Translations under genes and position numbers: made by a program
In this document: in pieces, positions 14,981 to 23,993 of the stretch
Layout: every line of letters starts with the position of its first letter
How positions within the stretch are numbered: position 1 is the stretch's first letter
The notes under the pieces: generated by a model
What the model was told of the DNA's origin: nothing
The model's database searches: none
The model's input: the letters and a program-made list of their open reading frames with translations, nothing else
Assembly (NCBI GenBank): GCA_031415055.1
Contig: JANOQZ010000035.1
Span: forward strand, 1-64,000
DNA length: 64,000 nt
DNA from: JANMOK01 sp031415055
GTDB taxonomy: Bacteria > Pseudomonadota > Alphaproteobacteria > Rhodobacterales > Rhodobacteraceae
Direction of reading: 5' to 3'

Positions 14981-16270
14981 CTAAACGCCCACCCGCAAGG
15001 CATTCCCCAGCTTCTCCAGCCCCTCGTCCAGCACCGCATCAGGTATGGTCAAAGGGGCCAGTATGCGGATGGTGTTGGCGTAATAGCCGCACGACAGCAG
15101 GATCACGCCCTCCTTAATCCCCGCCGTTAACACCTCTTTGATGCCATCAGCATCTGGATCATTGCCGCCGCGTTCCTTGACCAGTTCAAACGCCACCATC
15201 GCGCCCAGCCCGCGCACGTCGCCGATCGGCCGCATGGCGTTGGAGCGTTTGAATTCCTCCAGCTTGGCCACCATTTTAGCGCCAATCCGGTTGGCGCGCT
15301 CGCAAAGTTTTTCCTCCTCGATCACATCGAGAACCGCCAAAGCGGCAGCGCAGGAAATCGGGTTACCTCCATAGGTGCCACCGAGGCCGCCCGGTTCGAC
15401 CGAATCCATGATCGAGGCCTTGCCGATGACACCCGAGATCGGAAAACCGCCGCCCAAAGCCTTGGCAATCGGGATCAGGTCGGGCTCGATGTCGTAATGC
15501 TCGATGGCGAACATCTTGCCGGTGCGGGCGAATCCGCTCTGCACCTCGTCGGCCACCAGACAGACGCCGTGCTGGTCACAGATCTTGCGCAGTTCTTTCA
15601 TGAAACATTTCGGGGTCTGGTAGAAACCGCCCTCGCCTTGCACCGGCTCGATGACAATTGCCGCCACATCGGTTGGCGCAATATCGGCTTTGAAGGTGTG
15701 GTACAGCGCCTTCAGCGCGTCTTCCTCGCTGGTGCCGTGGTGCGGAATCGGGAAGGGGACGTGGAACACCGACGGAGCCGCCGGGGTGCCGGGGGTGCGG
15801 TACGGTATGGCCTTGCCCGTCATGGTCATCGTCAGCATAGTGCGGCCGTGAAAGGCCCCGGTGAAGGCAATCACGCCCTGCCGCTTGGTATGGGCACGGG
15901 CAATTTTCACCGCGTTTTCGGTGGCTTCGGCCCCCGTGGTGAAAAAGATCGTCTTGGCATCCTTGATCGGAGCCAAAGCGTTCAGCCGTTCGGCCAGTAC
16001 GATATAGGATTCGTAGGCTGTCACCTGAAACGCCACATGGGCAAACTTGTTGAGTTGCGCCCGCGCCGCCGCGATGACTTTCGGGTGGCGATGGCCGGTA
16101 TTGGTGACGGCGATTCCCGACGCAAAGTCGATAAACCGGTTGCCTTCAATATCCCATATCTCGGCATTCTCAGCCCGATCAACAAACACTGGCACCGCTG
16201 TGCCAACACCGCGTGGCACGGCCTTTGCGCGACGTTCCAGCAAAGCGGTGTTGGTCAATTTCGTGGCCAT
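14981..16270 (-). CDS. gabT: 4-aminobutyrate aminotransferase (class III)
   Basis: A 429-residue class III PLP aminotransferase. The PLP lysine is K270 in PIAKALGGGFPISG, and the metal/PLP acid is D241 in VADEVQSGFARTGK. The GAEATENAVKIAR and GAFHGRT motifs are typical of GabT, which moves the amino group of GABA to 2-oxoglutarate. ATG at 16270 has AAGGGG about 7 bases upstream; further in-frame ATGs at 16300 and 16336 are possible. It is the first gene of an operon with the nitrilase. Other omega-amino acids remain possible substrates. Confidence 0.9.
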   Translation of the reverse strand: MATKLTNTALLERRAKAVPRGVGTAVPVFVDRAENAEIWDIEGNRFIDFASGIAVTNTGHRHPKVIAAARAQLNKFAHVAFQVTAYESYIVLAERLNALAPIKDAKTIFFTTGAEATENAVKIARAHTKRQGVIAFTGAFHGRTMLTMTMTGKAIPYRTPGTPAAPSVFHVPFPIPHHGTSEEDALKALYHTFKADIAPTDVAAIVIEPVQGEGGFYQTPKCFMKELRKICDQHGVCLVADEVQSGFARTGKMFAIEHYDIEPDLIPIAKALGGGFPISGVIGKASIMDSVEPGGLGGTYGGNPISCAAALAVLDVIEEEKLCERANRIGAKMVAKLEEFKRSNAMRPIGDVRGLGAMVAFELVKERGGNDPDADGIKEVLTAGIKEGVILLSCGYYANTIRILAPLTIPDAVLDEGLEKLGNALRVGV

Positions 16271-16442
16271 TTCCATCCCCTTGTTGTGATTTTCCGCCAT
16301 TTTGCGCGTTTTTGACCGAATGTCCACGGGACCCAACGGCCTCGATTGAGTTCAATATTTTAGTAAACATTTACCGTTTGGACTTTCAGCAAATTTATTC
16401 CGACGCTATGGTTGTCGAAACACTGGGAACGAGGAGCGCAGC

Positions 16443-18452
16443 ATGGGTGCGGTGAAAAGCCTGAACTGGGGAATTATTGGGCCGGGGGGTATTGCCAAGA
16501 GGTTCCGCGATGGCTTGAAGGATGCGTTCCATGGTGAACTGGTAGCGATTGCCAGTCGGGATGCCTCCAAGGCCTCGCTCAAAGATGATTTCCCCGGCAC
16601 CCGAATCCATCAGGGATATGAGGCGATTTTGGCCGATGACGGGGTGGATGCCATTTACATTGCCACACCACACCCCGGCCATGCGCAATGGGCCATCCGA
16701 TGCGCAGAGGCGGGCAAGCATGTTTTGTGCGAAAAGCCGATGGGGCTAACATCTTATCAGGCCGACGCGATGTTTGCAGCGGCGCAAAAGGCGGGCACCT
16801 TTATGGGTGAGGCGTTCATGTATCGCCCTGCACCGTTGACGCAAAAGTTGTGCGATCTGATCAAGGCTGGTGAAATTGGCGAAGTGCGTCTGATCCGTTC
16901 CTCGTTTGGTTTTGGCATGGATAACCCGCCAGACAGTCACCGATTACGGGCCAGCGAGCTTGCCGGTGGTGGGATATTGGACGTCGGCTGTTATCCCGCC
17001 TCGATGGTGCGGATGATTGCCGGCGTTGCCTCGGGTTTGCCATTCGCCGACCCGATTAAGGTGAACGGAACGGCGACTTTGGGGGCGACTGGGGTCGACG
17101 ACTGGTCCTCGGCCTTGCTGACGTTTGCTGGTGGCATCATTGCTGAAATCTCCTGTTCGGTGATGTTGCAACAAGACAACGTGCTGCGGATTTTCGGCAG
17201 CAAGGGCCGCATTGAGTTGGACGATTTCTGGTTCGCCAGTGGCATTGGCGGCGGCACGAAATCCATCCGCATTTACCCCAACGTCGGCCCGATACGCGAA
17301 GTTGCAGTTGCCGAAAAACGGCATCTCTACGCGTTTGAGGCCGACGCTGTTGCTGAGGCAGTTTCACAAGGCAAACGCGAATTCGCATGGCCGGGCATGT
17401 CGCAAGCCGACACGCTGGGCAACCTGCGCGTGCTGGACAAATGGCGGCGGGACGTGGGTTTGGTGTTCACGCCAGAACTGCCGGCCAAGTCGAGTATCAT
17501 GATTTCCGGCCGCAAGCTGAAGGCCGGTTCGCGAGTCCCGCATCTCGCGATTGCGGGCCTCACAAAATCCGCCTCAAACATCGCCATCGGCTTTGAAGAT
17601 TTCCCCGACATGGCCAGTGCCGCCATATTGCTGGATGCTTTTGTCGAGGCTGGCGGCAATATCTTTGACACCGGATTTATCTATGGCGGCGGCACCACAG
17701 AACGGGTGCTGGGCCAATACCTGAAATCGCGCGGTCTGCGCAAAGACGCCGTCATCATCGCCAAAGGCTGCCACACGCCGTTGGTCTATCCCGACGTCGT
17801 TGGCAAGCAATTGGCGGTCTCGCTGGAGCGGATGCAGACCGACCATGCGGATATCTATTTCATGCACCGCGACAACCCCGATGTGCCAGTGGGCGAGTTT
17901 GTCGATGCAATGGACGCCGAGGTGCAAGCGGGCCGCATCAAAGGGCCATTTGGCGGCTCGAACTGGACACGCGCACGGATGGATGCAGCGATTGCCTATG
18001 CGAAAAAACACAAGAAAACCGCACCCTCGGTGCTATCAAACAACTTCTCACTCGCCGATATGGTCGACCCCGTTTGGGGCGGCTGCGTTTCCGCCTCCAC
18101 CCGCGACTGGACCGATTGGATGCTGACAAATGGCGTCACCAATTTTGCCTGGTCCAGCCAGGCCCGAGGGTTTTTCACCGACCGCGCCGGGGTCGGCAAA
18201 ACGGATGACGCCGATTTGGCGCGATGCTGGTATTCCAAAGCCAACTTTGGCCGGCGTGACCGGGCGATTGAACTGGCTGCGCAGCTCAACACAACCCCCA
18301 TCCGAGTGGCCTTGGGCTATGTGCTGGCGCAAAAGGCCGGGATTGTGCCGTTGATTGGACCAAGGCGGATTGTCGAGTTGGAGGATTCGTTGGAGGCAGT
18401 AGATTTGCGGCTGACGGAAGAACAAGTTGTTTGGTTGCGGGGGAAAGAGTGA
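16443..18452 (+). CDS. Fusion: Gfo/Idh/MocA oxidoreductase plus aldo/keto reductase
   Basis: A 669-residue two-enzyme fusion. Residues 1 to about 345 form a Gfo/Idh/MocA dehydrogenase (NAD(P) motif IIGPGGIAKR at 11-20, catalytic-lysine motif CEKPMG at 96-101, GGGILDVGCYP near 177). Residues about 353-669 form an aldo/keto reductase with the tetrad D409, Y414, K441 and H475 (FDTGFIYGGG, IIAKG, YFMHRDN). The open frame is continuous across the junction. Both halves act on sugars or polyols, so coupled oxidation and reduction of one sugar is plausible. It lies beside the sugar ABC operon but on the other strand. The substrate is unknown. Confidence 0.9.
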   Translation: MGAVKSLNWGIIGPGGIAKRFRDGLKDAFHGELVAIASRDASKASLKDDFPGTRIHQGYEAILADDGVDAIYIATPHPGHAQWAIRCAEAGKHVLCEKPMGLTSYQADAMFAAAQKAGTFMGEAFMYRPAPLTQKLCDLIKAGEIGEVRLIRSSFGFGMDNPPDSHRLRASELAGGGILDVGCYPASMVRMIAGVASGLPFADPIKVNGTATLGATGVDDWSSALLTFAGGIIAEISCSVMLQQDNVLRIFGSKGRIELDDFWFASGIGGGTKSIRIYPNVGPIREVAVAEKRHLYAFEADAVAEAVSQGKREFAWPGMSQADTLGNLRVLDKWRRDVGLVFTPELPAKSSIMISGRKLKAGSRVPHLAIAGLTKSASNIAIGFEDFPDMASAAILLDAFVEAGGNIFDTGFIYGGGTTERVLGQYLKSRGLRKDAVIIAKGCHTPLVYPDVVGKQLAVSLERMQTDHADIYFMHRDNPDVPVGEFVDAMDAEVQAGRIKGPFGGSNWTRARMDAAIAYAKKHKKTAPSVLSNNFSLADMVDPVWGGCVSASTRDWTDWMLTNGVTNFAWSSQARGFFTDRAGVGKTDDADLARCWYSKANFGRRDRAIELAAQLNTTPIRVALGYVLAQKAGIVPLIGPRRIVELEDSLEAVDLRLTEEQVVWLRGKE

Positions 18453-18542
18453 TGGGGCTCCGGACAGGGCGGACAAAGGCACAGAAGGGCGAAGTTGACC
18501 TGAGACTCCGGTCGGCTTGTTGCCCTCTTCAATGTGAAACTA

Positions 18543-18619
18543 TGGTAGCGAGAGAGGGACTTGAACCCCCGACCCCAGGATTATGATTCCCGTGCTCTAA
18601 CCAACTGAGCTACCTCGCC
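18543..18619 (-). tRNA. tRNA-Met (CAT anticodon, probably elongator)
   Basis: On the minus strand 77 bases fold as a tRNA with encoded CCA. The T arm is GTCGGGGGTTCAAGTCC, the D arm is TAGCTCAGTTGGTTAGAGCA, and the anticodon stem-loop CGGGA-ATCATAA-TCCTG gives CAT. The sequence resembles alphaproteobacterial elongator tRNA-Met. The lysidine-modified tRNA-Ile(CAT) is the alternative and cannot be fully excluded by eye. It sits between the fusion gene and the ABC operon. Confidence 0.93.
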
Positions 18620-18674
18620 AGAGTGCGGCTGTTTAGGGCGGCACTCGGTTTGCGTCAAGGGGCAAAGGCCGGCA

Positions 18675-19736
18675 TCAATTTACCGGGAACAGGTGGGCGC
18701 GATCAGGTGGGAAGCCCAGCAACAGCTCGGCGCCCGGCGCAAAACTGGCATCTTCGCCCAGCGCCACAATCACCCGGCCACCGCGCGACAGCGCCACGTC
18801 CACCACCGTTTCTGTGCCCAGCCGCTCGGCCAGCGCGACGGTTCCATGCAGGCGGCCCTGAGTGTCCGGTGTCAGATATTGCGGACGCAAGCCGAGAATG
18901 GCCTTGCCGCCTTTGGCAAAGCCATTGGCCGCGTGGGTCATGGTGAATGGGTCCAGAGCGGGCGATGAAACCGTGATCCGGTCGCCCGAAACCTCCTGCA
19001 CATCCACCTCGAGGAAATTCATTTTGGGCGAACCAAGGAAGCCGGCGACAAACTGATTGGCCGGATGATGATATAAGTCCATCGGTGCGCCCACCTGTTG
19101 CACGATGCCGTGGTTCAGCACCACTATCCGGTCGGCCAACGTCATCGCTTCGACCTGATCGTGGGTGACATAGATCATCGTGGTTCCAAGGTCACTGTGC
19201 AGCTTGCCGATCTCCATCCGCATATCGACACGCAAGGCGGCGTCGAGGTTAGACAGCGGTTCGTCAAACAGAAACACGGCGGGATTTCGCACGATCGAGC
19301 GCCCAATCGCCACCCTTTGCCGCTGTCCGCCCGACAATTGCCCCGGCTTACGGTCCAGCAGATGTTCCATTTTCAATATGCGGGCTGCTTCGTTGACCCG
19401 CGCTTCTTTTTCGGCTTTTGGAACGCCTTTGATCGTCAGGCCAAAACCGATGTTTTCGCGCACATTCATATGCGGGAAAATGGCGTAAGATTGGAACACC
19501 ATCGCCACCCCGCGTTCGCGCGGCTGCACGTCGTTGCAAATCTGGTTGTCGATGTGCAATTCGCCGGAAGATATTTCCTCCAGCCCGGCGATCATCCGCA
19601 ACAGGGTGGATTTGCCACAGCCAGACGGGCCGACAAAAACGATGAATTCGCCGTGTTTGATGTCCAGATCGACGCCTTTGATCACATCGACCGGGCCATA
19701 ACTTTTGCAGAGTTTGTGCAGTTTCACGTCGGCCAT
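18675..19736 (-). CDS. ugpC: Sugar ABC transporter ATP-binding protein (UgpC/MalK type)
   Basis: A 353-residue ATPase with Walker A GPSGCGKST (36-44), Q-loop FQSYAIFPH, signature LSGGQRQRVA (134-143) and Walker B VFLFDEP (154-160). A C-terminal OB-type regulatory region (about 235-353) is typical of MalK and UgpC. It powers import by the two permeases encoded upstream in the same operon. ATG at 19736 (MADVKLHKL) is the family start; the frame is open further upstream only by chance. It is the last gene of the operon, 2 bases after the glycosidase stop. UgpC here is a type name and does not imply glycerol phosphate. Confidence 0.9.
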   Translation of the reverse strand: MADVKLHKLCKSYGPVDVIKGVDLDIKHGEFIVFVGPSGCGKSTLLRMIAGLEEISSGELHIDNQICNDVQPRERGVAMVFQSYAIFPHMNVRENIGFGLTIKGVPKAEKEARVNEAARILKMEHLLDRKPGQLSGGQRQRVAIGRSIVRNPAVFLFDEPLSNLDAALRVDMRMEIGKLHSDLGTTMIYVTHDQVEAMTLADRIVVLNHGIVQQVGAPMDLYHHPANQFVAGFLGSPKMNFLEVDVQEVSGDRITVSSPALDPFTMTHAANGFAKGGKAILGLRPQYLTPDTQGRLHGTVALAERLGTETVVDVALSRGGRVIVALGEDASFAPGAELLLGFPPDRAHLFPVN

Positions 19737-19738
19737 GA

Positions 19739-20713
19739 TTAGTCCTTTCCTGATCGGGTCTTGCCCAATCGCAATTGTCCATCTGCGCCAGCAATCACTT
19801 CTTGCGGGTCGGCGATTTCGCCGACAAACGGCCCGCCGTCGGGGTTGTGAAGAAAGCCCAGCAGCCACAGTTTGCCGCCATCTTGCACAACGCGGGCGGC
19901 ATATCGGCGGCAAGGTACTTCACCATCTAGAAACTCCGGTGCCACTCGCCATGGCCCGCGCGGGCTTTCGCCGATCATGTAATGTGTGCCGGTCACTGGC
20001 GTGCTTGTCGCTGCTTGCGCTTTTGACCAATGCTGCTCACTGGTGCAAAACAGGCAATACCAGCGCCCCTGCCATTCAAACACCTGCGGCACTTCCATCT
20101 GGCCAAAGGTGCCGCCAGCATAAACCGGGTCTTGTAGGGTCCAGTGGTACAGATCGGGCGATGTGGCAAAGCCGATCACGCCACCGGCGTTAGGTTCCGC
20201 AACGCCCGGAATACGGGCGGTGAAATACATCAGCCATCCGTCACCAGACGGGTCTTTCATCACCCAAGGGTCGCGGCAGGCGCGGTCGTGCCAATGGCCG
20301 GGCGTGTATTCTTCGTAGCGTTGGTCGATGTCGAGGCATAGGCCGCCTTCTACTCGATCCCAGTTGTGCAAATCATTGCCTAGGGCATGACCAATACGCT
20401 GTTTCAGGCCACCCTCGGCCTTGCACGAACCAGTATAAAACAAGTGCCACAACCCATCTTCCCCACGTAGAACCGACCCGGTCCAAGTGGTATAATCGTC
20501 CCAAGCGGGAGATTTTGCCGGGGCGAACATCGTGCCTTTATGTTCCCAGTGCACCAAATCAGTCGCCACTGCATGCCCCTGCGACACGTTGAAATGCCGC
20601 AATTCCGGGTCACCCAAGGACTTGTCGGCCTGCAGGAAAAAGCAGTGCCACTGGCTGCCGTCATGGACATACCAGCTGTCCCATATCCACTTTTTTTCGA
20701 GCGCGAGAACCAC
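19739..20713 (-). CDS. Glycoside hydrolase, GH32-like five-bladed propeller
   Basis: A 324-residue protein with the three acids expected of clan GH-J: D12 in WIWDSWYV, D148 in CRDPWV and E207 in QMEVPQVFEW. Repeated blades such as WTGSVLRGEDGLWHLFYTG are visible. Family members hydrolyse sucrose, levan or other fructosides. There is no signal peptide, so it acts in the cytoplasm on imported sugar, which fits its place inside the ABC operon. It lacks the C-terminal beta-sandwich of many GH32 enzymes (324 versus about 480 residues), so GH43-type or GH130-type activity remains possible. Confidence 0.75.
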   Translation of the reverse strand: MVLALEKKWIWDSWYVHDGSQWHCFFLQADKSLGDPELRHFNVSQGHAVATDLVHWEHKGTMFAPAKSPAWDDYTTWTGSVLRGEDGLWHLFYTGSCKAEGGLKQRIGHALGNDLHNWDRVEGGLCLDIDQRYEEYTPGHWHDRACRDPWVMKDPSGDGWLMYFTARIPGVAEPNAGGVIGFATSPDLYHWTLQDPVYAGGTFGQMEVPQVFEWQGRWYCLFCTSEQHWSKAQAATSTPVTGTHYMIGESPRGPWRVAPEFLDGEVPCRRYAARVVQDGGKLWLLGFLHNPDGGPFVGEIADPQEVIAGADGQLRLGKTRSGKD

Positions 20714-20734
20714 GATTTTTCCCTGTTTTAAATG

Positions 20735-21589
20735 TCAGCCTTTGACGCCGGTTGAGGCAATCGAGGCAATGAAGGCGCGTTGCAGCACCAGATAGAACGC
20801 CAGCACCGGAATGGTGATCAGGCTGAGGTAGGCCATGACCTCGCCCCAAACGACGTTGAGCTGGAAGAAATATTGCAGGCCCACCATGACCGGCCGGTAT
20901 TGTTCGGCTTGGGTCACCATCAAGGGCCAGAGGTATTGGTTATACATAGCCAAGAATTTGAGGATGGCGGCAGTGGCCAAGACCGGCCCCGACAGCGGCA
21001 TGACCACCCGGCGGTAGACTTGGAACCAGCTTGCCCCCTCGACCCGCGCCGCTTCGATCAATTCGCGCGGCAGGTCTTTGAAATACTGCACGAACAGAAA
21101 AATCGTCAGTCCATCGGCGATGAACGGCACGATTTGCACCTGATAGGAATTGAGCCAGCCAATGGTGATGCCCGACGTTGAGGGCCAAGGCAACGCGTTG
21201 ACGATCATCAACATCGGAATGGCGATGGTTTCAAACGGCACGATCAGCGTGGCAATAATGATGGCCAGAATGACATTTCGACCCGTCCAGTTCATGTAGA
21301 CAAAAGCGAAAGCGCCAAATGAACAAATCGCCAGCGACAGCGCCACGGTCACGCTGGTGACCATGATCGAATTGAACAAGAACAGCGCCACCGGAGCCCG
21401 CTTAAAGGCGTCGAAATAATTGTCGAGCGAAATGTCTCCGACCGGCAGGAATGCCCGCAGCGAGCCGGTATCAGTCAACAGTTGCTGGGTTGGCTTCAGC
21501 GAGGACATCACCATGAAAACCAGCGGGAAACAGAAAATCAGCGCCACCAAAGTCAGCGGCACATAGCGCCAGAAACTATTCCTGCTCAT
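20735..21589 (-). CDS. Carbohydrate ABC transporter permease (MalG type)
   Basis: A 284-residue inner-membrane protein with six predicted helices (first at about 10-30). The coupling-helix signature EAARVEGASWFQVYRRVVMPLSGP contacts the ATPase. It starts within the last four bases of the other permease gene (ATGA overlap), so the two are translationally coupled. It pairs with the MalF-type subunit to import the operon's sugar. Confidence 0.9.
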   Translation of the reverse strand: MSRNSFWRYVPLTLVALIFCFPLVFMVMSSLKPTQQLLTDTGSLRAFLPVGDISLDNYFDAFKRAPVALFLFNSIMVTSVTVALSLAICSFGAFAFVYMNWTGRNVILAIIIATLIVPFETIAIPMLMIVNALPWPSTSGITIGWLNSYQVQIVPFIADGLTIFLFVQYFKDLPRELIEAARVEGASWFQVYRRVVMPLSGPVLATAAILKFLAMYNQYLWPLMVTQAEQYRPVMVGLQYFFQLNVVWGEVMAYLSLITIPVLAFYLVLQRAFIASIASTGVKG

Positions 21590-22671
21590 TGGTTTTTCTC
21601 CCGGGTCAAGTACCGCTGGATCAGCGAGATCGACAGCACGATCACGAACAGCAGCACCGAAATCGCCGAACCGGTGGCGATGTCCTTTTTGCCGTAGCCG
21701 CGATCAACCGCCTGAAACACCACCGTCTGTGTCGAGTCAATCGGGCCGCCTTGGGTCATCACGTCGATCTGGGCAAACAGCGAAAAGGCCTGCATGGTGA
21801 TGACAATCAGCACCAACACCGCCGTATTGCGCAGTCCGGGCCAAGTGATGTAGCGGAACACCTGCGATTTTGAGGCACCCTCGATTTCGGCGGCCTCATA
21901 CAATGTGGGCGAAATGGTCTGCAACCCCGACAGCCAGATCACCATGTGAAAACCAACTGCCTGCCAGATCGACATAGCCATAATCGCGGGCAAAGCGGTG
22001 GCGGTGTTGCCCAGCCAGTCGACCGGCTGGAACGCTCCGAAAGTGATCATCCCAAGCAGACTGTTCAGCAGGCCGTTGTTGCCATCGTAAATGAACCGCC
22101 ATAACAGCGAGACGACGACAATGGAAACGACGACGGGCATGAAATAGATGGTGCGGAAGAAATTTATCCCCTTCAGTTTCTGATTGATCATCAGCGCCAA
22201 TACCAGCGCCAGCCCGCCTTGGATGGGGGCGACAAAGATGACAAACAGAAACGTGTTGACCAAGGCTTTCATAAACACCACGTCGCGGGCCAGAACGTAG
22301 GTCCGCTTGTCGCCGCGGTCGAACGAGAACCATTCGCGCATGCCTTGCAGTTTGGGATAATCGGGGTTGTTGCGGGTGTATCCGCGCAAGGCGGGATAGG
22401 TCGCATCCCCAGTTTCGTCCAAAACGATCGCACCAGCCGCATCCAGTTCCGGCTCCAAAGTCAAGGTGCCAAACCCCAACAAAGCCCTAAAATTCGCCAT
22501 TCCGACATACTCGGTCGGATTGGGCGAAAACAGCCGCTGGTTGGTGAACGAAAGGCCAAAAGCTAGAATGAACGGCAGAATTATGAAAGTGAACATCAGT
22601 AAAAATGCAGGTGCCGCCATTGCCCAACCCGCCCGGTTGGATTGTAGCAGCGTGGAGCGGTTTGCGGCCAT
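21586..22671 (-). CDS. Sugar ABC transporter permease (MalF type)
   Basis: A 361-residue permease. The first helix (about 17-39) is followed by an unusually long periplasmic segment (about 42-125) before helix 2, a feature of MalF-type subunits. The coupling signature EAAEIEGASKSQVFRYITWPGL is near 253-274. It is separated from the binding-protein gene by a stable hairpin and overlaps the second permease gene by four bases. Confidence 0.9.
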   Translation of the reverse strand: MAANRSTLLQSNRAGWAMAAPAFLLMFTFIILPFILAFGLSFTNQRLFSPNPTEYVGMANFRALLGFGTLTLEPELDAAGAIVLDETGDATYPALRGYTRNNPDYPKLQGMREWFSFDRGDKRTYVLARDVVFMKALVNTFLFVIFVAPIQGGLALVLALMINQKLKGINFFRTIYFMPVVVSIVVVSLLWRFIYDGNNGLLNSLLGMITFGAFQPVDWLGNTATALPAIMAMSIWQAVGFHMVIWLSGLQTISPTLYEAAEIEGASKSQVFRYITWPGLRNTAVLVLIVITMQAFSLFAQIDVMTQGGPIDSTQTVVFQAVDRGYGKKDIATGSAISVLLFVIVLSISLIQRYLTREKNQ

Positions 22672-22695
22672 GATTGCACCTGTGAAGTTGAAGAA

Positions 22696-22725
22696 ACGGG
22701 CCCGTCAGGGAGCCGACAGGCCCGT
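22696..22725 (-). terminator. Intercistronic hairpin between binding-protein and permease genes
   Basis: ACGGGCC pairs with GGCCCGT and an inner GTCGG/CTGAC helix extends the stem to about 13 bp. On the transcribed strand it is followed by TTTCTTC. Such hairpins after the binding-protein gene commonly act as partial terminators or 3' stabilisers, raising binding-protein levels over permease levels. Confidence 0.65.
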
Positions 22726-22733
22726 CATTAGCG

Positions 22734-23993
22734 TTAGTTGCCGTAACCGCCGTTTTTCTCGATGTCGGCGTTGATCTCATCTGTGGCCGCATCAAGCGTT
22801 GTTGCAACATCTGCACCATCGGCGATATCCGATAGAGCTTTTTCAAAGATTTTCGCCATGACCGGATAACCCGCGGTCACCGGACGTAACGTGGCTTGCG
22901 CTGCACTCAGCGCATAGAATGCCTCCATCGGACCACCCGCTTTGTAGTTGATCGATGCCGCCGCCGATGCCGTGGTTGGCGGGATCAGGCCGATACCGTC
23001 GGAAAATGCCGTCAGGTATTTGTCTTGCAGAGCGAATGCGATAAAAGCATTGGCCCCGTCTTTATGCTCGGAATTGGCCGAAACGCCGAACTGCCACGAA
23101 GCAGCGCCGATTTTCGGGCCGGTTCCAAAATCAGGTGCAGGCAGGAACAGCACGTCATCGCCGAACTTTTCAACTGCGCCCAACGCTGCCCAGTTGCCGT
23201 TCCACGAAATCGCGTATTTGCCATCGGCAAAGCCGCTGTCGCGGTCCGCCGGGTCTTGCGAGGTGCCCGGTGCCAATTTGCGAGTGAACAGGCTTTGCCA
23301 GTAGTTGCCAAACGCCATCGCCGCATCGCCGTTCATCACGCCTTCAGCGGATTTATAGGTGGTCCGATCCACCATATCACCGCCAAAACTTTGCATGAAT
23401 GGGCCAAAAGCATAAGGATACCACTCGCCTTTCCAAGCCATGCCAAGGTCGAGCGCATACTCAAACTTGCCGCCTGATTGCAAAGTCACCAAAGCGGCGT
23501 CAAATTCGTCTTTGGTCCAAGGCGCATCCAGTGTTGGAATACGGATGCCCGCTTCGTCCAAAGTCGATTTGCGCGATACCATTGCCAGAGCGGCATCCCA
23601 CAGCCCGATGGAATATACCTGACCGTTCCACGACCCAATTGGGCCCGGAAGGAATCCAGCATAGGCCTCGGCGGGAACTTCCAGCGGGGCCATATAGCCG
23701 GCCCACGCCCAGCTTGGCATCACCGGACCGTCGACGTCGATGATGTCGGGAAGATTGCCCGCCAGCGCCGCCGCGGTTACCGAGTCGTTATATGCCGCTT
23801 GCGGGAATTGCTCGATGGAAACCGCGAAATCGGCCTGTGATCCGTTGAAATCGGCGACGATCCCTTCCAGAATCTTGCGCTCAACCTCGTTGCCTGCGCC
23901 GTGATACCACATGGTCAGTGCCTGTTGGGCGCTGGCCTGTCCGGCAAAACCGGCGGAAACCGCCAGAACACCAGCAATTATACTGTGCTTCAT
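22734..23993 (-). CDS. Sugar ABC transporter substrate-binding protein
   Basis: A 419-residue extracellular solute-binding protein family 1 member. The signal peptide MKHSIIAGVLAVSAGFAGQASA is cut near residue 22. The mature part starts QQALTMWYHGAGNEVERK and contains LPDIIDVDGP, typical of carbohydrate-binding members. GGAGGAAT lies about 8 bases before ATG 23993, which also overlaps the last base of the lacI stop codon. It delivers the operon's sugar to the permeases. Confidence 0.9.
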   Translation of the reverse strand: MKHSIIAGVLAVSAGFAGQASAQQALTMWYHGAGNEVERKILEGIVADFNGSQADFAVSIEQFPQAAYNDSVTAAALAGNLPDIIDVDGPVMPSWAWAGYMAPLEVPAEAYAGFLPGPIGSWNGQVYSIGLWDAALAMVSRKSTLDEAGIRIPTLDAPWTKDEFDAALVTLQSGGKFEYALDLGMAWKGEWYPYAFGPFMQSFGGDMVDRTTYKSAEGVMNGDAAMAFGNYWQSLFTRKLAPGTSQDPADRDSGFADGKYAISWNGNWAALGAVEKFGDDVLFLPAPDFGTGPKIGAASWQFGVSANSEHKDGANAFIAFALQDKYLTAFSDGIGLIPPTTASAAASINYKAGGPMEAFYALSAAQATLRPVTAGYPVMAKIFEKALSDIADGADVATTLDAATDEINADIEKNGGYGN

